Position numbers and translations under genes: made by a program
Notes under the pieces: model-generated
Database searches by the model: none
Told to the model about the DNA's origin: nothing
The model's input: the letters and a program-made list of their open reading frames with translations, nothing else
Shown here: piece by piece, positions 34,301-39,632 of the stretch
Layout of the letters: each line of letters begins with the position of its first letter
Position numbering within the stretch: the stretch's first letter is position 1
From: Verrucomicrobiota bacterium
GTDB lineage: Bacteria; Verrucomicrobiota; Verrucomicrobiia; Limisphaerales; UBA9464
DNA: 39,632 nucleotides
Direction of reading: 5' to 3'
Assembly: GCA_947471985.1 (NCBI GenBank)
Contig: CANIZL010000061.1
Span: forward strand, 1 to 39,632

Positions 34301-34555
34301 TCAGCCCGGCAGTTCCGGGGCGGCGGGCGCTTCGGGCATTTCGGAAATGAACCAATCCTCCACCCGCTGCCGCGCCCAAGGCGTCTTGCGCAGGAAGGTC
34401 AGACTGGATTTCACACTGGGATCGAATTGAAAACACCGCACCGGAATGTGCTCTGCCATCGCCTTCCAGCCATGCCGGAGGACGAGTTCCGAGACGATGG
34501 TTTCCAGGTTGATGCCGTGCAGGGGATCACGGGGATGGGATCGGGGTGAAGACAT
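34301..34555 (-). CDS. VF530/DUF2132-family small protein
   Basis: An 84-residue protein of the VF530 (DUF2132) family. Characteristic segments are LHGINLETIVSELVLRHGW, IPVRCFQFDPSVKSSLTFLRKTPWAR and VEDWFI. Structures of family members suggest a small DNA-binding-like fold, but the function is unknown. Length is normal. It lies 48 bp after the methyltransferase gene on the same strand, possibly in one transcript. It is convergent with the RND remnant. Confidence 0.85.
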   Translation of the reverse strand: MSSPRSHPRDPLHGINLETIVSELVLRHGWKAMAEHIPVRCFQFDPSVKSSLTFLRKTPWARQRVEDWFISEMPEAPAAPELPG

Positions 34556-34603
34556 GGTCGTGAAATCAGCGGTACCCGGGGGCGGCGGCGTGCTCGTCGG
34601 GAA

Positions 34604-35356
34604 TCATGCGGTAGCGGGTTTGCGGGCCAACACGAGATATTGCGCGCCCAAGGGAAGGCCCACCAACGCCGGTTCCAATGCACGAAACCATGCGAGGGGC
34701 CGCGGGAAGAAGAACAGGAAATCGGTGTGCAACACTTCGAACCCGGCCGCCTGCAGGCGCAGGCGCGTCTCGGGCGGCGACAGGGTGACGGCGTCGCGAT
34801 CGAAGGGTATCCGGCTCATGATCCAACGGGTGCCGGGATTCCACGGATTGTTCTCAAACAACGCGAACAATCCGCCCGGACGCAGGGACGACCAGACGTA
34901 CCGCAGAGCCCCGGCGCGTTCGGCCGTGGGGATGTGATGAAAAACTCCGTTGCAGAAGGCCAGATCGAGATCGCCCGAAGGACGATATTCCCCCAGCAGT
35001 TCAAACCGGGCCCGGGGATCCGGATGTTCCCGCCGCGCCACCACCAGGGAACGCGCGGACACCTCGGTACCAATCAAACGCGCGGCCCCGGGCAAGCCCA
35101 GCAGCCGCGGCGTGGACGTGCCCGTGCCACACCCAAAATCCATGATCCCGCCGGCGGCGTGCCCCCGTTCGCGCAGGCGTCGCTCCAACCACCGAATGCG
35201 ACCGTCAGCGAAAAACTCCTTCCCCTCCCCCGACACCCGCAGCCCCCGCTGCAACGCCTCATCGTAATTGTCCGCAAAGGCATCAAACTCCGGATCCAGT
35301 TGCGTGGGCAAGCCGGCGGGAGTCGCGGAGGGGGGCGCCGGGGGCTTCGGGTTCAT
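34604..35356 (-). CDS. SAM-dependent methyltransferase
   Basis: A 250-residue class I methyltransferase. The SAM-binding motif I is IMDFGCGTGTSTP (71-83), followed by an acidic post-I residue in LIGTEVS, motif DLDLAFCNGVFHHIP and the post-motif LRPGGLFALFENNPWNPGTRW. The first 20 residues are Pro/Ala-rich. The ATG at 35356 overlaps the stop of the glycosyltransferase gene (ATGA), so the two proteins are translated together. Its target is probably a sugar or lipid intermediate made by that partner, by position only. The C-terminal part resembles methyltransferases found with polyprenyl-sugar genes, but I cannot name the acceptor. Confidence 0.82.
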   Translation of the reverse strand: MNPKPPAPPSATPAGLPTQLDPEFDAFADNYDEALQRGLRVSGEGKEFFADGRIRWLERRLRERGHAAGGIMDFGCGTGTSTPRLLGLPGAARLIGTEVSARSLVVARREHPDPRARFELLGEYRPSGDLDLAFCNGVFHHIPTAERAGALRYVWSSLRPGGLFALFENNPWNPGTRWIMSRIPFDRDAVTLSPPETRLRLQAAGFEVLHTDFLFFFPRPLAWFRALEPALVGLPLGAQYLVLARKPATA

Positions 35357-36525
35357 CGACGGGCGAGTCCCAGAATGCTGGTGAACCAGCTGGCGAGGAA
35401 GGTTTGGAAGCCGAGGGCCGTCAGAGTCGATCCGGGCAGCACGATGCGCATCGTGCTGGCGTAATCCAGCGAGCCGTACCCCACCGCCCGCCATTGCCAG
35501 ACCGCCAGCAGCAACAACGCCACCCCCGCCACCATCGCCACCAAACTGACCGTGAGGCCGCGCCCCAAAGTCGCCAGCTGAAAAAAGCGTTCAAACGCCG
35601 CATCACGCGGCAGGATGCCCTCATTGACGGCAAACGTCTTGGTGAGCACCGAGAACAGCATGGCCTGCCAGCCGCAGATCAGCGCCAGACTCGCGAACAC
35701 CAACGTATGCGCATCCAGCACCACCCCGCCGATGCGTACCGCCGGAAGTGCCAGCGCGTACCCCACGACTCCCGCCACGGTCAGCGCCGCGCCGGGAATC
35801 AGAAACAACCACCGAGGACTGCAGGCGAGGAAAAAGCGCAAGGTTCGCCAGCCATCGCGGAAGGTCTTCAAATGCGGCGCATGCGCCTTCCGACCGTCGG
35901 GATGCAGGGTGATCGGAACTTCCATAATCCGGGCACCCGACAAGCTGCCCTTGATCAACATCTCGGTGGCGAACTCCATCCCGGTGCAGCGCTGATTCAG
36001 CCGCAGCCACCAGTCCCGGCGAAATCCCCGGAGCCCGCAATAGATGTCGTGGATCGGCGCGCCAAACATCCAGCGCGCCATCAGCGTGAACATGGGGTTG
36101 CCCCACCAGCGATGCAGCAGCGGCATGGCCCCGGGCAGCACCGTGCCACCGCCCCACGGCAAACGACAGCCCTGCACGACATCCGCCCCCGCCCGCAAGC
36201 CCTCGATAAACTTCTTTAAATCGGAGAAATCGTAGCTGTCGTCGGCGTCGCCCATGATCACAAAGCGGCCGCGCGCCGCCTCGATCCCACCCATGAGGGC
36301 GGCACCATAACCGCGGGCCGGCACCGCCACCACGCGGGCGCCCGCGCTGGTGGCCAGTCCCTGGGATCCATCCGTGCTACCATTGTCCGCCACCAGCACT
36401 TCCCCCGACACGCCGAGGTCACGCAAGCACCGAACGGCCTTACCCACACAGGTGGCCACGGTATCCGCCTCGTTGAGGCAGGGCATGACCACCGTCACTT
36501 CTAGTTCCACAAGCTCGACCGACAT
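35353..36525 (-). CDS. Membrane-anchored family 2 glycosyltransferase (DPM-like)
   Basis: A 390-residue polyprenyl-phosphate glycosyltransferase type. The GT-A catalytic domain (about 8-235) shows VVMPCLNEADTVATCV, ADNGSTDGS (46-54), GYGAALMGGIEAARG, the metal-binding MGDADDSYDF (91-100) and HDIYCGLRGFRRDWW. Four hydrophobic segments follow (about 236-258, 266-290, 320-345, 368-385). Proteins of this type charge a lipid carrier with a sugar (dolichol-phosphate mannose synthase, ArnC, GtrB). It starts at ATG 36525 and overlaps the methyltransferase start by ATGA. The pair could modify an O-antigen, exopolysaccharide or lipid. The sugar donor is not readable. Confidence 0.87.
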   Translation of the reverse strand: MSVELVELEVTVVMPCLNEADTVATCVGKAVRCLRDLGVSGEVLVADNGSTDGSQGLATSAGARVVAVPARGYGAALMGGIEAARGRFVIMGDADDSYDFSDLKKFIEGLRAGADVVQGCRLPWGGGTVLPGAMPLLHRWWGNPMFTLMARWMFGAPIHDIYCGLRGFRRDWWLRLNQRCTGMEFATEMLIKGSLSGARIMEVPITLHPDGRKAHAPHLKTFRDGWRTLRFFLACSPRWLFLIPGAALTVAGVVGYALALPAVRIGGVVLDAHTLVFASLALICGWQAMLFSVLTKTFAVNEGILPRDAAFERFFQLATLGRGLTVSLVAMVAGVALLLLAVWQWRAVGYGSLDYASTMRIVLPGSTLTALGFQTFLASWFTSILGLARR

Positions 36526-36634
36526 TTACCGCCCATCCTAGAGGCCATTCGCCCTCGCTGTCTAGAAACCTCAGAATCTCCGCCGCATCGGGCGCCGGGC
36601 ACAGTGTCGAAGTTCGGCCGGCGCGATCCGAAGG

Positions 36635-39019
36635 TCAGTTCACGGTCGTCACCGCCCCCACCACGTCCCGTTTGGAGGCATCCCCCACGGAGGTGGACGT
36701 CAGCAGGCAGGTCTGCACCGAGCCAACCGCCGCCGTGCGTCCCGCCGTGACCACCACCCGCAGCGCCTTGCCGGCACCCGCCGCGAGATTCGCCACGCTA
36801 TAGGTCCCCGCATTGACCGCCGTGGTAATGTCCGTGCCACCCGTCAACGCGTCATAATACCGGACGGTGAAGGTCCCCGTGGCCGCGGAGCCCTGGACCT
36901 TGAAGGAGTCCACCGCCGTGCTGTCGTTCTGCACCATCAAATGATAGGTGACCGCCTTGTTCGGCTTCACGGTCAGGGAGCGGGTTTGCCCGGCAGCCGT
37001 CGTGTTGTAGGTGTTGTTACCCAGGTACGACGTGTCCGTGCTGGCGCGCACCTGACCATCCGGCTGCCGGTTCGGTGGCGGCGGCGGCGCGCCACCAAAG
37101 ACCAGCAGCGTCGCGGAGTACGGCGGCACGGTGTAATTAAAGGCGGAAGAAACGCCGCTGAGCGTCGTAGTCGCCAGGTCCGCGGACCCCACCCCCGTGC
37201 GGGCCGCTTCATCCTGCGGAATGCCGTACGAAACCACCGTCGCCGTGGCCGTCGGCGCAAACCCGGTAAGGGCGATCCGGGTGTTGAAGGAATTGGCCGC
37301 ACTCTTGTTGAGCACCAGAAGCGTCAACGCCCCATCGGCCCGACGGGCGGCATACGCCGACACCCAGGTGTAATCCGAAGTCGCCGCCACGAGCTTGTCG
37401 CCACCCCGACCGAAGGACTTCAACAGCTTGGAAACATAAAACGTGGGATACCGGTCCGCCGGTCCGGCCGGAACCGCAGCGTTCACCATCCCGTAATTAC
37501 CGTAGGCCCGCCACCCATACAGGGACGCGCTGTTATTGTTGCCGGGTTCCTCCCCATTGCGCAGATCCCACCAGACCAGGGCGTTGAATTCCGTCTTCAT
37601 CGCCGAGCACAAACTATCCGCCAGGAACAACCCGTTCACGAGGCTGGTGGTCTGCTTGCCGGGATTGGAGTACACCGAGTTGTTCTCGGTGCAGGTCAAT
37701 TCGACCCCTGCCCCGGCGGTACCAAGATAGTCCGTGAGCTGCTGACGGAGATCGGCGGCGTCATTCGCCCACGTGCCGGAGGATTGCAGCAGACCGGCAT
37801 CGCTTTCGCCGCCCGGACCTTGGGCGTACCGATGGAAAATTAGAAAATCCGGCGCCACGCCGAGGCTCTTCAACGTGGCCAGCAGCACCGGCGTCCACCC
37901 GTTATGCACCTGTCCGGTGCGCGGATTGCTCGCGGGATGATCGGTGTAATTCGCGTAGGCGTCCTCGCCCGTCACCACCACGGCCCCGATCTTGATGGTC
38001 GGATCCACCGCCTTCATCTGGGTCCAGTAATCCTTGAACCGCAGTGCGTAGGTGTACGGATCGTGCGGCCGCGCCGTGATATCGGTTTCCCAGCCCCCGT
38101 AATTCTCGTTTCCGACCTCCCAATATTTGAATCCGTACGCCTTGGTGACATTGGCATACCGCACCCAGTCCGCCGCCTCCGTCGGGGTGCCCGAACCGTA
38201 GTTCACCGTGATGAATACCCGCGCGCCCGTCGCCGCCGCAATGGGCGCGAACTGGTTGAAGCCCGTGGCCCACGTCCACGTGTTGTTGCCGGAGGTGTTG
38301 GAAAGCCAATGGTACTCATCCGAAAGCGAGCCCCCGGGAAAGCGCAGGGTCTGGGCTCCCATCTCCGTCAACAAGCTCGACGTCGTGGAGGTACCAAACG
38401 CCGAATCCCAGACGGCCGCATTCACCCCAAAATGCCGGGCATCGATCGTCCGCAACACACTGCCGGCGTTGATGCTGAGATTCACCACGGACGGCGGCGG
38501 CACGGCGATCAGCGACACATCATCCAGGTAATAGGCGGGGAAGTTGGCCCCGGAAATGTCCTGCAACCAGACGCCATCCAGATCCGCGACACCCGCCACG
38601 CCGAGCGACGACAACGGAATCCGGATTTGCTGCCACGTATTGGCGGTCAGGGGACCGACGTTCACCGCCGTCTGGGCGACGCCATTCCGTTCGGCCTGCA
38701 CCTGGAATCGCTGACCGCCGCTCCCGCCATTCACCCAGAAGGAAAGATCGGTATAGCCGGTGGTGCTGAAGGCGTCGTGATGCAGATACACCGCCTGCCA
38801 CGCGGTACCACTCACACTGATCGACGCCGTGCCCGAGTGCACCGGCGTGGCGGCGGCCAGATTGACCGTGGCCCAGCTCCAGTTCTGCCAACCGCCAGCG
38901 AGGGCGTCGGTAAAGATCGGCTGATCGACCTGGGCTTGAACGAGCGACCCCAAAACCACAGCTCCGCCCCAAAGGGAGAGACGAAGGGATCCGGCTAAAC
39001 TCCTCAGTGCGGGTTTCAT
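36635..39019 (-). CDS. Secreted alpha-L-arabinofuranosidase-like glycoside hydrolase
   Basis: A 794-residue exported enzyme from ATG 39019, where a signal peptide starts (MKPALRSLAGSLRLSL..., about 29 residues, ending VQAQ); the upstream open frame is not protein-like. A carbohydrate-binding-like beta domain (about 32-170) precedes a GH-A barrel with RFPGGSLSDEYHW near 226, the acid/base E305 in YWEVGNENYGGW and the likely nucleophile E445 in ELTCTENNSV. This is the arrangement of GH51-like arabinofuranosidases. A beta-sandwich closing at about 640 follows, then a Pro linker and a final roughly 140-residue domain of unknown role. Substrate (arabinan, arabinoxylan or other) is inferred only from family. 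It is preceded by a long repeat-bearing gap. The 109-bp gap to the glycosyltransferase gene shows nothing I recognise. Confidence 0.82.
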   Translation of the reverse strand: MKPALRSLAGSLRLSLWGGAVVLGSLVQAQVDQPIFTDALAGGWQNWSWATVNLAAATPVHSGTASISVSGTAWQAVYLHHDAFSTTGYTDLSFWVNGGSGGQRFQVQAERNGVAQTAVNVGPLTANTWQQIRIPLSSLGVAGVADLDGVWLQDISGANFPAYYLDDVSLIAVPPPSVVNLSINAGSVLRTIDARHFGVNAAVWDSAFGTSTTSSLLTEMGAQTLRFPGGSLSDEYHWLSNTSGNNTWTWATGFNQFAPIAAATGARVFITVNYGSGTPTEAADWVRYANVTKAYGFKYWEVGNENYGGWETDITARPHDPYTYALRFKDYWTQMKAVDPTIKIGAVVVTGEDAYANYTDHPASNPRTGQVHNGWTPVLLATLKSLGVAPDFLIFHRYAQGPGGESDAGLLQSSGTWANDAADLRQQLTDYLGTAGAGVELTCTENNSVYSNPGKQTTSLVNGLFLADSLCSAMKTEFNALVWWDLRNGEEPGNNNSASLYGWRAYGNYGMVNAAVPAGPADRYPTFYVSKLLKSFGRGGDKLVAATSDYTWVSAYAARRADGALTLLVLNKSAANSFNTRIALTGFAPTATATVVSYGIPQDEAARTGVGSADLATTTLSGVSSAFNYTVPPYSATLLVFGGAPPPPPNRQPDGQVRASTDTSYLGNNTYNTTAAGQTRSLTVKPNKAVTYHLMVQNDSTAVDSFKVQGSAATGTFTVRYYDALTGGTDITTAVNAGTYSVANLAAGAGKALRVVVTAGRTAAVGSVQTCLLTSTSVGDASKRDVVGAVTTVN

Positions 39020-39632
39020 TACCGGCCAAGTGATACAGAAAATGCCTACAGGCAATCCCAAAGTGGGGATCTGGAAGCTGGGCGGACCAGGAATCGGGCC
39101 CGGACTCCTGAGACAAGGGGACAACGGCGGAGCGATAATGAAGTCAAAACCTCGCGGAATTCACCCCGCGCGTAGGTAGTCGCGATAGCGTCGTGGACTG
39201 CGGTTGTCCCCTACCGCTTTTCAATGCGGTGCGGACCTACCCGAGGCATTTACGAAAAACCCCAAGCGACGCCCGCCAGAGATTCGTCCTTTCGCCGCCT
39301 ATCCGGCTCGCTCGTCCCTTTCCAAAGCGGCAGAGGACTGCCGCAGTCCACGACCTCGCGAAATTTTCCCGCCGCGTCGGCCGTCGTGATACCGTCTTGG
39401 ACTTGGGGAGTCCTACCGCTTTGCCATGCGGCACGGACACGTCCGAGGCGTACCAAAAAATTCAGCACCAGCCCGCCATATGCACCGATACCCTACCCCT
39501 TCCCACCCGGGGTCGCCGGGCAGCCGATTCCCACCCCCACTATTGCCGAGAGACCAAACAGATTTGCCACCACCGAGCAGTAGAAATCAGGATGCCGCCA
39601 ATGCCCCGCCAAACTCCCCTCTCAAAGTGCAC
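39020..39632. other. Intergenic region with hairpin repeats, no gene seen
   Basis: About 610 bp running to the window end. It contains three copies of the hairpin repeat (listed separately). Open frames here run through the repeats and are not protein-like. The last 200 bp are GC-rich and unremarkable. Confidence 0.6.
39149..39422. repeat. Hairpin repeat cluster (copies C1, C2, C3)
   Basis: C1 (39190-39220) is reversed, C2 (39324-39354) forward and C3 (39394-39422) reversed. C1 is preceded at 39149-39188 by the flank seen after B2 (ACCTCGCGGAATT... ending CGCGATAG), and C2 is followed by a diverged version (ACCTCGCGAAATTTTCC...). C2 keeps the GCGGCAG/CTGCCGC stem found in B2; C1 keeps the GCGGTAG arm with the same CAACCGC mismatch as B1. 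The C1-C2 spacing (103 bp) is close to that of B1-B2 (94 bp), and both spacers end with related CCGGCTCG...GCTCGTC sequence. Confidence 0.85.

Noticed and set aside
39149-39422. Repeat cluster as a CRISPR array
   Set aside because: Units alternate in orientation, have variable spacing, and are hairpin elements shared with distant gaps; there are no cas genes.

Overview
The window looks like a chromosomal segment of a high-GC member of the Verrucomicrobiota, probably of the Pedosphaera/Limisphaera kind. That is inferred from gene content: a Planctomycete-type cytochrome (PSCyt1-DUF1549-DUF1553), a 'membrane-bound dehydrogenase' with a C-terminal haem domain, a DUF1080 protein, a PQQ-propeller/SO2930-type dihaem fusion, many secreted proteins with the C-terminal sequence style of that phylum, and a RAYT transposase. 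I see no rRNA, tRNA, CRISPR array, phage gene or complete insertion sequence.

Layout. 1-3067: a RAYT-type Y1 transposase on the minus strand, then a lower-GC gene for an unknown two-helix membrane protein, bracketed by two clusters of a short motif built on GAACCTGGCACC. 3068-9172: a secreted tectonin-type propeller, an unknown small Cys/His protein, a secreted PQQ sugar dehydrogenase fused to a dihaem cytochrome, and a second secreted PQQ-like propeller. 9436-15482: a same-strand run of aldose 1-epimerase, COG0523 (CobW-type) GTPase with a very His-rich insert, WD40 protein, lipoate ligase/octanoyltransferase and secreted CocE-type hydrolase. 15483-15844: convergent intergenic region with an inverted pair of hairpin repeats and a strong terminator hairpin. 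15845-21901: two divergent, very large secreted haem proteins. 21950-29569: mtnA, DUF1080 protein, L-fuconate dehydratase, folE2, dapA, a membrane protein and an MFS transporter. 29668-34266: a large HExxH metalloprotease, a tetR gene with a palindromic operator, and the wreck of an RND efflux operon. 34301-39019: a VF530-type protein, a methyltransferase/glycosyltransferase pair and a secreted arabinofuranosidase-like glycoside hydrolase. 39020-39632: more hairpin repeats.

Functionally the window fits a heterotrophic polysaccharide degrader: secreted glycoside hydrolase, DUF1080 protein, sugar oxidation in the periplasm by PQQ and haem proteins, sugar epimerisation and L-fuconate dehydration inside the cell, together with housekeeping genes (lysine, folate, methionine salvage, lipoate).

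The least explained material is in the intergenic DNA. Two unrelated repeat families occur. One is a 31-bp element with two overlapping, mutually exclusive hairpins; one hairpin stem shows a compensatory base-pair change between copies. The other is the GAACCTGGCACC family, which begins about 135 bp beyond the start of the RAYT gene. Either could be the substrate of that transposase. The second main observation is a tetR gene overlapping by ATGA the start codon of an adaptor protein whose remainder, with about four fifths of the RND pump, has been deleted.
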